Shown: piece by piece, positions 35,718-47,090 of the stretch
Layout: the number at the start of each line of letters is the position of its first letter
Numbering within the stretch: position 1 is the stretch's first letter
Assembly: GCA_037034305.1 (NCBI GenBank)
Contig: JBAGJY010000003.1
Location: 62,001-126,000 of the forward strand
DNA length: 64,000 nucleotides
DNA from: Streptantibioticus_A sp037034305
Lineage (GTDB): Bacteria > Actinomycetota > Actinomycetes > Streptomycetales > Streptomycetaceae
Direction: 5' to 3'
The notes under the pieces: model-generated
Told to the model about the DNA's origin: nothing
Database searches by the model: none
Seen by the model: the letters and a program-made list of their open reading frames with translations, nothing else
Translations under genes and position numbers: made by a program

Positions 35718-37499
35718 TCAGTCGTGTCCGCCCATCACGATCTTCCACACTCGGGTCGCCACCTGGAGGTTCAGCCGGTCCTCGACGTTCGCGAGGTCGT
35801 TGCCGCTGATGTCGCGGATGCGCTGGAGCCGGTAGCGTAGCGTGCTGCGGTGGATCGCGAGGGATTCGGCGGTCTCGTCGTAGTTGCCGCCGCAGTCGAA
35901 GTACCGGGACAGGGTCTCCACCATGGCCGCGTGGTGCCGGGAGTCGTAGTCGATGAGCTGCCCGAGCCACTCGTGGACGAACGTCTCCAGTTCCCGGTAA
36001 TCGCTGACAGGTCCCAGGATGCGGTAGAGGCCAAGCTCGTCGAAGAACGTCGTGCCGTAGCGCTCGCGGGAGTGGCGGCGCACTTCCAGGGCGCGCTGCG
36101 CCTCCTGGTAGCGGTGGGGGATGTCGTCCAGGGAGTCGCAACGGGCGCTCACCCCGATCGTCCCGGACTGTGTCCCGGTCTCCCGGGCGAGCGCCTCGTA
36201 CAGCGCGCGGGCGTGCGGCCTGTCGTCGGCGACCAGGACCACGTGGTCGGAACGTCGGGTCAGCAGCGAGCGCATGCCCACAGCAGAGGCCGCCCGGCCC
36301 ACGGTCTGCGCGAAGGAGTCGTCCGCAGTCCGGTTCGACCACTGCACCACGACGACGTAGTGGCTGCGGTGCAGGTCGTGTCCGACTGCCTCGGACCGGG
36401 CGTAGGCGCTCGCTTCGTCAGTCCCTGCCAGGAGGTCGTCGACCAGCTCGCGGTGCAGCCTCAGCTCCACTTCGGCCAGATTGCGCAGGTGCGCCAGTTC
36501 CAGGGCGAGCGACATGGCGGCGTGTTCCAGGGCTAGCACGGTGTGCTCGTCGGCCTCGTCCCGGGCATCGACCAGGGCCAGCACGCCCAGGATCTCGCCG
36601 TGCGGGCGGACCAGGGTGATCAGCCGGTCCTTTATCCGCACCGGCCCGACCTCTCGGGCGACGGCGTGCAGCATTTCGTCCTGGCGCACGGGGTCCGGTT
36701 CCGGATAGGGGTCGGGGCGGCCGGGACCGGTCCAGGACCTCAGTCGACCGAAGCGGTCCTCGACCAGCGCGGGGAGTCCAGTGAGCCTGTGCAGTGCGCG
36801 GGTGATGGCTTCCTCGCCGCCGCTCGAGGCAGCGACGTCGGCCATGAGCGCGTGAACGGCCCGCTGGTACCCCAGCTCAGCCGCGACGGAGATCAGCTGC
36901 CGCTGGAGGGCTGTGCGTTCCTCCCTTAGCCGGTGCAGTTCCAGCGCGTCCTCGCGTTGGCGGCGGTGTGCGAAGGCGACTGACAGTGCAGCGGCGGTGT
37001 GCCGGACGAGCGTGACGAGCAGGGAGTACTCGGCATCGGTGGGCCGGGAGCGGGACGTCACCACGAGGTAGCCGTGGAGCCTCTCAAGTCCGCGTAGCCC
37101 CAGGGCCCGGCCCCAGGGCCGGCCGGGTACGGTCACAGGGCCGTCTTGCCCGGCCAGCTCCCGCACCCTGCAGTCCACGGCCGGCGCATGGATCTCCCCG
37201 TTCCTCGGGCTGGGGACCAGGTCGCCGTCCACCTTGAGGTATCCGGCCTCGGCGCTGTATGGCCCTGCGGCGGCCACGTGGTCCATGGCCAAGCGCAGGA
37301 TCTCGCCTTCGTCCGGGGTGTCGAACAGGGCGCGGGAGAGCGCCATCAGTTCGTGGGGGGCATGGTCGGCTGGGGTTGGAGCGGGTGGGCGAGGCTCTTT
37401 CCGCGCGACCCTGGGGTGCCGCCCGGCGCTGCCCCGCGGAATGCTGCCCTCCCGATCGGAGCGCCGGCGGTACAGGTTGTGCGCCCGGCTGCCGACCAT
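35718..37499 (-). CDS. PucR-type regulator with GAF-like sensor and C-terminal HTH
   Basis: A transcriptional regulator of up to 593 residues. A GAF-like sensor region spans about 60-190, a coiled segment lies around 180-215 (HRLREERTALQRQLISVAAE), and a second GAF-like region spans about 215-350. A PucR/CdaR cyclase-homology-like region follows. The C-terminal HTH_30 domain is NYDETAESLAIHRSTLRYRLQRIRDIS (written here as two blocks: NYDETAESLAIHRST and LRYRLQRIRDIS). The N-terminal ~45 residues are basic and poorly conserved, so the true start may be MALSRALFD near 37,345. It is divergent from the dnaK operon across about 220 bases and is a candidate local activator. Confidence 0.8.
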   Translation of the reverse strand: MVGSRAHNLYRRRSDREGSIPRGSAGRHPRVARKEPRPPAPTPADHAPHELMALSRALFDTPDEGEILRLAMDHVAAAGPYSAEAGYLKVDGDLVPSPRNGEIHAPAVDCRVRELAGQDGPVTVPGRPWGRALGLRGLERLHGYLVVTSRSRPTDAEYSLLVTLVRHTAAALSVAFAHRRQREDALELHRLREERTALQRQLISVAAELGYQRAVHALMADVAASSGGEEAITRALHRLTGLPALVEDRFGRLRSWTGPGRPDPYPEPDPVRQDEMLHAVAREVGPVRIKDRLITLVRPHGEILGVLALVDARDEADEHTVLALEHAAMSLALELAHLRNLAEVELRLHRELVDDLLAGTDEASAYARSEAVGHDLHRSHYVVVVQWSNRTADDSFAQTVGRAASAVGMRSLLTRRSDHVVLVADDRPHARALYEALARETGTQSGTIGVSARCDSLDDIPHRYQEAQRALEVRRHSRERYGTTFFDELGLYRILGPVSDYRELETFVHEWLGQLIDYDSRHHAAMVETLSRYFDCGGNYDETAESLAIHRSTLRYRLQRIRDISGNDLANVEDRLNLQVATRVWKIVMGGHD

Positions 37500-37565
37500 G
37501 GGATCACTCCGTTCTCTCCAACCCTACAGGGAGGCGAGCGGTGTTTCGCGTACCCGCTCACGGGT

Positions 37566-37592
37566 CGGCTTATCCGAGATGTCCGGATAGCC
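37566..37592. promoter_or_regulatory. Interrupted inverted repeat upstream of the chaperone operon
   Basis: GGCTTATCC-N9-GGATAGCC in the gap between the PucR-type regulator and the dnaK side. It could be an operator. No CIRCE (TTAGCACTC-N9-GAGTGCTAA) or HAIR (CTTGAGT-N7-ACTCAAG) site was found here. Confidence 0.35.
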
Positions 37593-37722
37593 CCTTTCGC
37601 ACTCGCGGGGGTACCGAACCCGTGCATTTCTGACTCGCCAGGCGCAGGCGTGGAGCCACTCGGCTCGCCATCCTGGGGAGTGTTCGAAACCCTCCGTGCG
37701 CGCCGGCAGGAAGGGCTGAGCG

Positions 37723-37940
37723 ATGACCGAGCAGCATCGCAGGCCGGTTGCCTCGTACAAGACGTACCGGGAATCCGAACACACCGTTGACCACCTCTCC
37801 GACCATGGGTTTCCCGTGGAGACGGTGGCGATCAACGGCCAGGACGTGCGCATGGTCGAGCAGGTGATCGGCCGGATGGACTACGGCAGGGCCGCGGGCG
37901 AGCGGTGCGCTCCGGTGTCCCGATCGGCTGGCTGTGACCA
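37723..37940 (+). pseudogene. Truncated general-stress protein (YflT/GSP17M-like)
   Basis: The frame beginning MTEQHRRPVASYKTY, continuing with DHLSDHGFPVETVAINGQDV and MVEQVIGRMDYGRAAG, matches the N-terminal half of actinobacterial general-stress proteins. In those, GRAAG is followed by a glycine/alanine-rich membrane helix pair. Here the frame shifts after GRAAG; the next frame gives SGVPIGWL and then a stop, so the helix hairpin and C-terminus are lost. It lies 80 bases before dnaK. Confidence 0.55.
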
Positions 37941-38018
37941 CCGGCGGAGGTTCCACCCGTACCTGAACGAACATGATCCGGAGAGTCGGCGCAGGCGCCG
38001 GACCGGGAGGAGTTCCTC

Positions 38019-39932
38019 ATGGCGAAGGCAGTGGGCATCGACCTGGGCACCACCAACTCGGTGATCGCCGTGTGGGAGGGCGGCGAGCCGTCCGTCGTGC
38101 CCAACAGCGAGGGCAACCGCACGACACCGTCCGTGGTGGCCTTCACCGACACCGGGGAACGTCTGGTGGGCCAGCTGGCCCGGCGCCAGGCGATCCTCAA
38201 CCCGAAGGGCACCATCTACTCGGCCAAGCGGTTCATCGGCCGACACTTCGACGAGATCTCCGACGAGGCCAGGGCGGTGGCGTACGACGTCGTCGAGGGC
38301 GACGGCGGGGCGGCCCGCTTCAAGGTACGCGACAAGCTGTACGCGCCTGAGGAGATCAGCGCCCAGGTGCTGCGCAAACTCGCCGACGACGCTTCCAAGC
38401 AGCTGGGGGAGCGGGTCACGGAGGCGGTCATCACGGTGCCCGCCTACTTCAATGACGCTCAGCGCACCGCCACCAAGGACGCCGGACGGATCGCGGGACT
38501 GGAGGTGCTGCGGATCATCAACGAGCCGACCGCGGCGGCCCTCGCGTACGGCATGGACAAGAAGCAGCACGAGACCGTCCTCGTTTTCGACCTGGGCGGT
38601 GGCACCTTCGACGTGAGCATCCTCGACGTCGGCGACGGCGTGGTGGAGGTGCGCTCCACCGCCGGCGATAGCCACCTGGGCGGCGACGACTTCGACCGGC
38701 GACTGGTGGATTACCTCGCGGACGATTTCCAGAAGGAGAACGGCATCGACCTGCGCAAGGACCCGCAGGCGCTGCAACGCCTGTTCGAGGCGGCGGAGAA
38801 GGCCAAGACAGAACTCAGTTCGGTGACGCAGACGCAGGTGAGCCTGCCGTTCATCACCGCCGACGCCTCGGGCCCCAAGCATCTCACCGACTCGATCATG
38901 CGGTCCACGCTCGAGCAGATCACCAGCGACCTGGTGGAGCGGTGCCTGGGACCGGTCCAGCAGGCCATGGCCGACGCCAAGGTCGGCGAGAGCGACATCG
39001 ACGAGGTCATCCTCGTCGGCGGTTCCACACGTATCCCGGCGGTCCAGACCCTCGTGCGTCGGCTGACCGGCGGCAAGGAACCCAACATGAGCGTCAACCC
39101 CGATGAGGTCGTCGCCTTGGGCGCCGCGATCCAGGCCGGGGTGCTCAAGGGCGAGGTCAAGGACGTCCTGCTGCTCGACGTCACACCCCTGTCGCTGGGT
39201 GTCGAGACACGCGGTGGCGTGATGACGAAGATCATCGAGCGGAACACCACCATCCCCGTCCGCCGCACCGAAACCTTCTCCACCGCCGAGGACAACCAGC
39301 CCGCCGTCGACGTCGTCGTCCTCCAGGGCGAGCGCGAACGGGCTGCCGACAACCGGGTGCTCGGGCGGTTCCAGCTCACCGACATCCGCCCGGCGCCGCG
39401 GGGCGAACCGCAGATCGAGGTCACCTTCGACATCGACGCCAACGGCATCCTCAACGTCAAGGCACGTGACCGGGACACCGGCAAGGAACAGGGCATCACC
39501 ATCAGCGAGAGCTCCAACCTGGACCGCAGTGAGGTCGAACGCATGGTCCAGGAGGCCGAGCGCAACCGGGGCCAGGACCAGGCACTCCGCGAGGCCGTCG
39601 ACGCCCGCAACGAGCTCGACGCCGTCGCGTACCAGGTCGAGAAGCGCCTCTCCGAACTGGGCGACGCAGCGCCCGCGCACGAGAAGGCACGCGCCGAGAT
39701 GCTCGTGTCCGACGCCCGGGCGGCGGTCAAGGAAGAGGCGGGTGTGGAGCGCGTGCGGCCCCTGACATCCGAACTCCAGCAGGTGCTCGCCGGGCTGGCG
39801 GCCCATCAGGGCGCCGCCGCTACCGCAGGCGGTCCCGGCCAGGACACCACCGGGGGCGGCGCGACCGGGGGCGGCCCGAGCGGCGGTGGCGGTGACGACG
39901 ACGTCATCGATGCCGAGTTCGACAAGGACTGA
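38019..39932 (+). CDS. dnaK: Hsp70 chaperone DnaK (accessory copy)
   Basis: A 637-residue Hsp70. The nucleotide-binding domain starts GIDLGTTNSVIAVWEGG and contains VFDLGGGTFDVSILDVGDG, ILVGGSTRIPAVQ and the linker VLLLDVTPLSLG. The substrate-binding domain begins with ETRGGVMTKIIERNTTIP. A helical lid follows, and a glycine-rich tail ends in DDDVIDAEF. It folds and disaggregates proteins with GrpE, DnaJ and ClpB, all encoded next. It heads a nine-gene operon with gaps under 50 bases. The gene set (CbpM-type modulator, clpB, trx) differs from the usual Streptomyces dnaK-grpE-dnaJ-hspR operon, hence an accessory copy. Confidence 0.93.
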   Translation: MAKAVGIDLGTTNSVIAVWEGGEPSVVPNSEGNRTTPSVVAFTDTGERLVGQLARRQAILNPKGTIYSAKRFIGRHFDEISDEARAVAYDVVEGDGGAARFKVRDKLYAPEEISAQVLRKLADDASKQLGERVTEAVITVPAYFNDAQRTATKDAGRIAGLEVLRIINEPTAAALAYGMDKKQHETVLVFDLGGGTFDVSILDVGDGVVEVRSTAGDSHLGGDDFDRRLVDYLADDFQKENGIDLRKDPQALQRLFEAAEKAKTELSSVTQTQVSLPFITADASGPKHLTDSIMRSTLEQITSDLVERCLGPVQQAMADAKVGESDIDEVILVGGSTRIPAVQTLVRRLTGGKEPNMSVNPDEVVALGAAIQAGVLKGEVKDVLLLDVTPLSLGVETRGGVMTKIIERNTTIPVRRTETFSTAEDNQPAVDVVVLQGERERAADNRVLGRFQLTDIRPAPRGEPQIEVTFDIDANGILNVKARDRDTGKEQGITISESSNLDRSEVERMVQEAERNRGQDQALREAVDARNELDAVAYQVEKRLSELGDAAPAHEKARAEMLVSDARAAVKEEAGVERVRPLTSELQQVLAGLAAHQGAAATAGGPGQDTTGGGATGGGPSGGGGDDDVIDAEFDKD

Positions 39933-39940
39933 GGCGCGCC

Positions 39941-40552
39941 ATGCCCAGCCGTCCCCAGGAACCCGACCGGGCCGCGTCGGAGCCGGTCGAACCGGTTCCG
40001 GAAGGCGCCGTACGCCCTCCGCGCGGGGATTTGCCCCAACCGGGCCCGCCGACCCGGCCGGAAGCGGCGAACGGCGAACCGGGGCCCGACGCCGCCGGCC
40101 CCGCGCCTGCCGAGGACGAGTACACGACCGAGATCCAGGAGCTGGAGGACCGCTGGCGGCGCGCGCTCGCCGACCTCGACAACCTTCGCAAGCGCCACGC
40201 CAGGGAACTGGAGCGGGAGCGGACGGTCGAGCGGTCCCGCACGGCGGCCGCCTTCCTGCCCGTCCTGGACAACCTCGAGCTCGCCCTGACCCATGCCGGC
40301 GCCGATCCTGGTGCGATCGTGGAGGGCGTCCGGGCGGTCCGCGACCAGGCGGTGAACGTCCTCGAACTGCTCGGCTACCCGCGGCACGCGGAGACCGGCG
40401 TCGCCTTCGACCCGGCCCGGCACGAGGTGGTCGGCGTCGTCCAGGACCCCGACGCCCCACCGGGAACCGTCGTCGAGGTGCTGCGCCCCGGCTACGGGGA
40501 CGGCGAACGGCAGCTCAGGCCCGCCGCCGTGACGGTCGCGAAGCGGGAGTGA
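39941..40552 (+). CDS. grpE: Nucleotide exchange factor GrpE
   Basis: A 203-residue GrpE. The N-terminal 50 residues are a disordered Pro/Ala/Glu-rich segment. A long dimerising helix (about 60-110, ELEDRWRRALADLDNLRKRH) follows, then the four-helix region FLPVLDNLELAL and VNVLELLGYPR. The beta-wing has FDPARHEVVGVVQDPDAPPG and ends VLRPGY...LRPAAVTVAK. It releases ADP from DnaK. It starts 8 bases after dnaK and ends 6 bases before dnaJ. Confidence 0.92.
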   Translation: MPSRPQEPDRAASEPVEPVPEGAVRPPRGDLPQPGPPTRPEAANGEPGPDAAGPAPAEDEYTTEIQELEDRWRRALADLDNLRKRHARELERERTVERSRTAAAFLPVLDNLELALTHAGADPGAIVEGVRAVRDQAVNVLELLGYPRHAETGVAFDPARHEVVGVVQDPDAPPGTVVEVLRPGYGDGERQLRPAAVTVAKRE

Positions 40553-40558
40553 CCGGTC

Positions 40559-41512
40559 ATGGCACGGAACTACTACGAGGTGCTGGGCGTGTCGCGGACC
40601 GCGAGCCAGGACGAGATCCAGCAGGCATATCGCAAGCTCGCCCGCAAGTACCACCCCGACGTCAACAAGGACCCCGGGGCGGAGGAACGCTTCAAGGACC
40701 TCAACGAGGCATACAGCGTCCTGTCGGACCCGAAGACCCGGGCCCGTTACGACCGCTTCGGCGAGGACTTCCGCAAGATCCCCGAGGACTTCGACGAACG
40801 GGTCGCGGCCGGAGCGGGCGGCGGCTTCCGCGCTCGGAGGCCCGCGGGCGCGGGCGGCCCCCGTGTCCGGTACACCACCGGCTTCGGCGACGACTTCGGA
40901 GCGGAGGGCATCGACATCGAGGACCTGCTCGGCTCCATGTTCGGAGCCGGCGCCGCCCGAGGCCGCGTCCCCGGAGCGGACCAGGAGGCCGAACTGTCGC
41001 TCACCGTCGAGGAGGCGTACCGAGGCGGCCGTCGCACCGTCACGCTCGCCGGTCCCACGGGGCAGCCGCGGCGGTACGAGGTCGACGTGCCGCCGGGTGT
41101 CACCGACGGGCAGCGCCTCCGGCTGGCGGGTGAGGGCGGCCGGGGCAGTGGTGACGCCCTCGCGGGCGACCTGTACCTGCGGGTACGTATCCAGCCCCAC
41201 CCCCGGTTCCGGCTGGACGGCCGCGACGTGCACGTACAGGTCCCGATCGCCCCCTGGGAGGCGGCCCTGGGCGCGACCGTGCCGGTGCCCACCCCCGGCG
41301 GCGGCACGGCCAAGGTCACGGTGCCCGCGGGCTCGTCCAGCGGCCGGCGGCTGCGGCTGCGCGGCGAGGGCATGCCGAACCCGCGAGGCGCGAACGGCGA
41401 CCTGTACGCCGAACTCCGTGTCATGGTGCCGCCCGCCCTCGGCGACCGGGAGCGCGAACTCTTCGAGGAGCTCGCCGCCACCTCCTCGTTCGACCCCAGG
41501 AGGACGCGATGA
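40559..41512 (+). CDS. DnaJ/CbpA-type J-domain co-chaperone
   Basis: A 317-residue class B Hsp40. The J domain (1-70) has NYYEVLGVSRTASQDEIQQA and the HPD motif in KYHPDVNKD. A glycine-rich linker follows, then C-terminal substrate-binding domains (EAELSLTVEEAYRGGRRTV, then the CTD II block GDLYLRVRIQPHPRFRLDGR). The CxxCxGxG zinc-finger repeats of class A DnaJ are absent, so it is CbpA-like. It stimulates DnaK ATPase. The stop overlaps the start of a CbpM-like gene (ATGA), the usual partner of CbpA. Confidence 0.9.
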   Translation: MARNYYEVLGVSRTASQDEIQQAYRKLARKYHPDVNKDPGAEERFKDLNEAYSVLSDPKTRARYDRFGEDFRKIPEDFDERVAAGAGGGFRARRPAGAGGPRVRYTTGFGDDFGAEGIDIEDLLGSMFGAGAARGRVPGADQEAELSLTVEEAYRGGRRTVTLAGPTGQPRRYEVDVPPGVTDGQRLRLAGEGGRGSGDALAGDLYLRVRIQPHPRFRLDGRDVHVQVPIAPWEAALGATVPVPTPGGGTAKVTVPAGSSSGRRLRLRGEGMPNPRGANGDLYAELRVMVPPALGDRERELFEELAATSSFDPRRTR

Positions 41513-41906
41513 ACGACCGACCCGCGAGAGCGGCAGGCATCGGCCGGGCCGGCGTGGGCGACCATCCGGTACGGACGGGCGCCGACGTCACCGCCTCGGC
41601 GGCTGTCCGGTACGCGCTCGTGCCTGTCCCCAGGCTCTCGCTGGACACCGTGGCCCGTCGCTCGGGCCTCCACCCCGATCTGATCCGCCGGTTCGTCGCC
41701 CTCGGCCTGGTCGACGCCGAGCGCGATGCCGCGAAGCACCTGGTGTTCGACCCCACGGCCCCGGCGGTCCTCGCCCGCATCCAGCGGCTGCGCTCCGGAC
41801 TCTGCCTCAACTACGCATCCATCGGCCTGGTGCTGGACCTGCTGGACCGCATCAGCCTGCTCGAAGCCGCCCTGCGCCGCGCCGGCACGAGGAGTGAAAC
41901 ACCCCC

Positions 41907-41916
<10 letters not shown>
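41509..41916 (+). CDS. CbpM-like chaperone modulator (MerR-type fold)
   Basis: A 135-residue protein with a MerR-like winged helix (about 45-80: RLSLDTVARRSGLHPDLIRR then FVALGLVDAERD) and a C-terminal helix pair (RIQRLRSGLCLNYASIGLVL). Proteobacterial CbpM of this shape binds and inhibits the J domain of CbpA; HspR, a related fold, represses dnaK operons. Position directly after dnaJ favours the CbpM role, but autoregulatory DNA binding cannot be excluded. The gene overlaps dnaJ by 4 bases and clpB by 10. Confidence 0.72.
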
Positions 41917-44542
<2,626 letters not shown>

Positions 44543-44546
<4 letters not shown>

Positions 44547-45001
44547 GTACCGTGCAAGCCACCAACGTCACCTGCCCGCACTGCGGGCGCACCAACCGGG
44601 TGCCGGCGGCCGCCGAGGGCCGCCCCAGGTGCGGCAACTGCAAGCAGCCGCTGCCGTGGATGGCCGACGCGGGCGACGACGACTTCACCGACGTCGTCGA
44701 GCAGGCCACCGTGCCCGTCGTCGTGGACCTGTGGGCCACCTGGTGCGGACCCTGCCGCATGGTGAGCCCCGCGCTGGAGGAAGTCGCCACCGATCTCGCA
44801 GGAACGATCAAGCTGGTCAAGGTCGACATCGACAAGAACCCGCGCCTGGCGCGGCGGTTCGAGGTCCAGGCGGTACCGACGCTGCTGGTCCTCGACAAAG
44901 GACAGACCATCGCCCGGCAGTCGGGTGCCGCACCTGCCCCTGCCTTGCGGCGGTGGGTGGAGCAGTCGATCGCGGGCCGCGCACCGGCTGGGAAAGGATG
45001 A
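44543..45001 (+). CDS. trxA: Thioredoxin 2-type (zinc-ribbon) thioredoxin
   Basis: A 152-residue protein. An N-terminal zinc ribbon (CPHCGRTNRV with RCGNCKQPLPW) is fused to a thioredoxin domain with the active site WATWCGPCRMVSP and the cis-proline VQAVPTLLVL. The layout is that of Trx2, which responds to oxidative stress and has a redox-sensitive zinc site. It reduces disulfides in the cytoplasm, here presumably protecting chaperone clients. ATGA overlap with clpB. Confidence 0.92.
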
Positions 45002-45007
45002 TCGGCC

Positions 45008-45268
45008 ATGACCGTACGGACCGACCCCCACCTCGCCCTCGTACGCCCCGTCACCCCGCGTGCCCCGGGGTGCGAGGAGTGCCTGGCCACGCATTCCCCC
45101 TGGGTCCACCTCAGGCTCTGCCTGACCTGCGGCCACGTCGGCTGCTGCGATTCCTCGCCGAACCGGCATGCCCGCCGTCACGCCGCCGCCGACGGCCATC
45201 CGATCGTGGCGTCGCTGGAGCCCGGCGAGGACTGGCGGTGGTGCTTCGTCCATGAGGCGTTCGTGTGA
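45008..45268 (+). CDS. UBP-type zinc-finger protein
   Basis: An 86-residue protein that is essentially one UBP-type zinc finger. It has GCEECLATHSPWVHLRLCLT, then CGHVGCCDSSPNRHARRHA and DGHPIVASLEPGEDWRWCFVHE. The C-x2-C...C-x2-C...C and H-x3-H-x6-H zinc-ligand pattern is clear. In eukaryotes this domain binds free ubiquitin C-termini. Its bacterial role is unknown, and it often neighbours FAD oxidoreductases of the kind encoded next. It sits between thioredoxin and the TrxR-like gene and overlaps the latter as TGATG. Confidence 0.82.
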   Translation: MTVRTDPHLALVRPVTPRAPGCEECLATHSPWVHLRLCLTCGHVGCCDSSPNRHARRHAAADGHPIVASLEPGEDWRWCFVHEAFV

Positions 45269-47049
45269 TGCCCGGCGACGAGACGCGGCCCGGCGCAGCG
45301 CCTGTGCCGGACGAGGCGGAGGAGAGCGTCCCCTTCGAGACGCCCGACATCTACGGCGCCTATCCCCGCCTGTCGGACGACCAGATGGCCCGCCTGGCGC
45401 AGCACGGCCGGCGGCGCGCGGTTGACGCCGGTGACGTGCTGATCCGGGAGGGGGAGCGGTGCGAGACGTTCTACGTCGTCCTCAGTGGTTCGGTCGCCAT
45501 CGTCGAGGGCTATGGCACGCCCGATGAACACCTGCTACGTGTGCACGGCCCCGGCCGCTTCATCGGGGAACTCGGCCTCCTGAACGGACAGGTGGCCTTC
45601 TACACCGCCGTGGTCAGGGACCCCGGCGAGATCCTCGCCCTGTCCATGGACCAGCTGCGTGACCTGGTGACCCGGGATTCCATCCTTGGTGATGTGGTGC
45701 TGCGCGCCTGCTTGGGCCGCCGTGCCCTGCTTGTCGGGCAGGGCGCCGGTTTCCGCATCATCGGCTCGCGCTATTCGCCCGACACCCGGCGGCTGCGCGA
45801 GTTCGCCGCCCGCAACCGGCTGCCGCACCGCTGGATCGATCTGGAGACGGACGAGGAGGCCGAGGCGCTGCTGCGCCGCTTTGCGGTTGGTCCGGAGCAG
45901 ACGCCGCTGGTGATCTGGCGGGACACGACCTTGCTGCGCAATCCGAGCAACGCCGAACTGGCCCGGTTCATCGGCCTGCCGCCCCTGCCGTCGAGCAACG
46001 GCCACGGCGATCTCCTGATCGTCGGCTCCGGTCCGGCCGGTCTCGCCGCCGCGGTGAACGCCGCCTCGGAGGGCCTCGGCACGACCGTGGTCGAGGCGGT
46101 GGCCACCGGTGGCCAGGCCGGGACGTCCTCTCGCATTGACAACTGCTTCGGCTTCCCCTCCGGCATCTCCGGCGCCGAACTCACCGAGCGCGCTGTGCTC
46201 CAGGCGGACAAGTTCGGCGCCCGGATCAGCGTCCCGGCGGAGGCGGCCCGGCTCGAACCGCGGGACGGCCACTACGCCGTCAGCTTCGCCGACGGCAGCG
46301 AGATCACCGCCCGTACCGTCGTCCTGGCCACCGGCGCCCGCTACCGCCGCCTCCATGCACCCGGCATCGAACCGTTGGAGGGCGCGAGCGTCCACTACTC
46401 GGCGACCGTCTACGAGGCCCAGCAGTGCCGTACCGACCCGGTGGCGGTGGTCGGCGGCGGCAACTCCGCAGGCCAGGCCGTGCTCTTCCTGGCCGGGTAC
46501 GCACCGCAGGTGTATCTGCTCGTCCGTGGGCCGAACCTCGAGGCGCACATGTCCCGCTACCTGATCGATCAGATCGAGCGCCACCCGCGGGTGCGCGTGC
46601 TGCTGCACACCGAGATGACCGAGGCACTCGGCGACAAGGCGCTGGAGGCGGTCACCGTGGTCGACCACCGTACGGGCGAGCACCGCCACCTCGCGGTGCG
46701 GGCCCTGTTCGTCTTCACCGGCGCGGACCCTCACACCGAGTGGCTGTCCGGCGCGCTCGCCCTCGACGCGCGCGGCTACGTGCTCACCGGCGCGGAGGCG
46801 CAGGCGTGCTCCGTTCGCGAACTGTGGCAGAGCCAGGGCCGCGACTGCCTGACGTTGGAGACCAGCCTGCCTGGCGTCTTCGCCGCCGGCGACGTCCGCA
46901 GCGGCTCGGTGAAGCGTGTGGCCTCCGCGGTCGGCGAAGGCGCGATGAGTATTCACTTCGTGCACCGCTACCTGGGCCACGCGGCCGCGCCGGGCGGCAC
47001 CGACAGCTCCCCGTACACCCGTCCGAAGGAGTCCGCTTGGCTCGCATGA
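45268..47049 (+). CDS. Cyclic-nucleotide-binding/thioredoxin-reductase-like fusion lacking the CxxC
   Basis: A 593-residue three-part protein. Residues ~30-150 form a Crp-type cyclic-nucleotide-binding domain (FYVVLSGSVAIVEGYG, GRFIGELGLLNGQ). Residues ~160-235 resemble a thioredoxin fold without a CxxC (RWIDLETDEEAEALL). Residues ~245-575 are a thioredoxin-reductase-like flavoprotein with FAD motif VGSGPAGLAAA, NADPH motif VVGGGNSAGQAV and the final TSLPGVFAAGDVRSGSVKRV. Where thioredoxin reductases have CATCDG it reads YSATVYEA, so the redox-active disulfide is missing. It may pass electrons to another acceptor, gated by cNMP. Confidence 0.85.
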   Translation: MPGDETRPGAAPVPDEAEESVPFETPDIYGAYPRLSDDQMARLAQHGRRRAVDAGDVLIREGERCETFYVVLSGSVAIVEGYGTPDEHLLRVHGPGRFIGELGLLNGQVAFYTAVVRDPGEILALSMDQLRDLVTRDSILGDVVLRACLGRRALLVGQGAGFRIIGSRYSPDTRRLREFAARNRLPHRWIDLETDEEAEALLRRFAVGPEQTPLVIWRDTTLLRNPSNAELARFIGLPPLPSSNGHGDLLIVGSGPAGLAAAVNAASEGLGTTVVEAVATGGQAGTSSRIDNCFGFPSGISGAELTERAVLQADKFGARISVPAEAARLEPRDGHYAVSFADGSEITARTVVLATGARYRRLHAPGIEPLEGASVHYSATVYEAQQCRTDPVAVVGGGNSAGQAVLFLAGYAPQVYLLVRGPNLEAHMSRYLIDQIERHPRVRVLLHTEMTEALGDKALEAVTVVDHRTGEHRHLAVRALFVFTGADPHTEWLSGALALDARGYVLTGAEAQACSVRELWQSQGRDCLTLETSLPGVFAAGDVRSGSVKRVASAVGEGAMSIHFVHRYLGHAAAPGGTDSSPYTRPKESAWLA

Positions 47050-47090
47050 CGCCCAGCGGGCGGGGAGATCACGAGAAGGAGGCGATGGGA

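Noticed and set aside
37500..38018. CIRCE or HAIR heat-shock operators upstream of dnaK
   Set aside because: Neither TTAGCACTC-N9-GAGTGCTAA nor CTTGAGT-N7-ACTCAAG could be found on either strand in this gap.
37881..40460. An 859-codon minus-strand frame
   Set aside because: Antisense of dnaK/grpE. Long frames opposite dnaK are a known artefact of its codon use.
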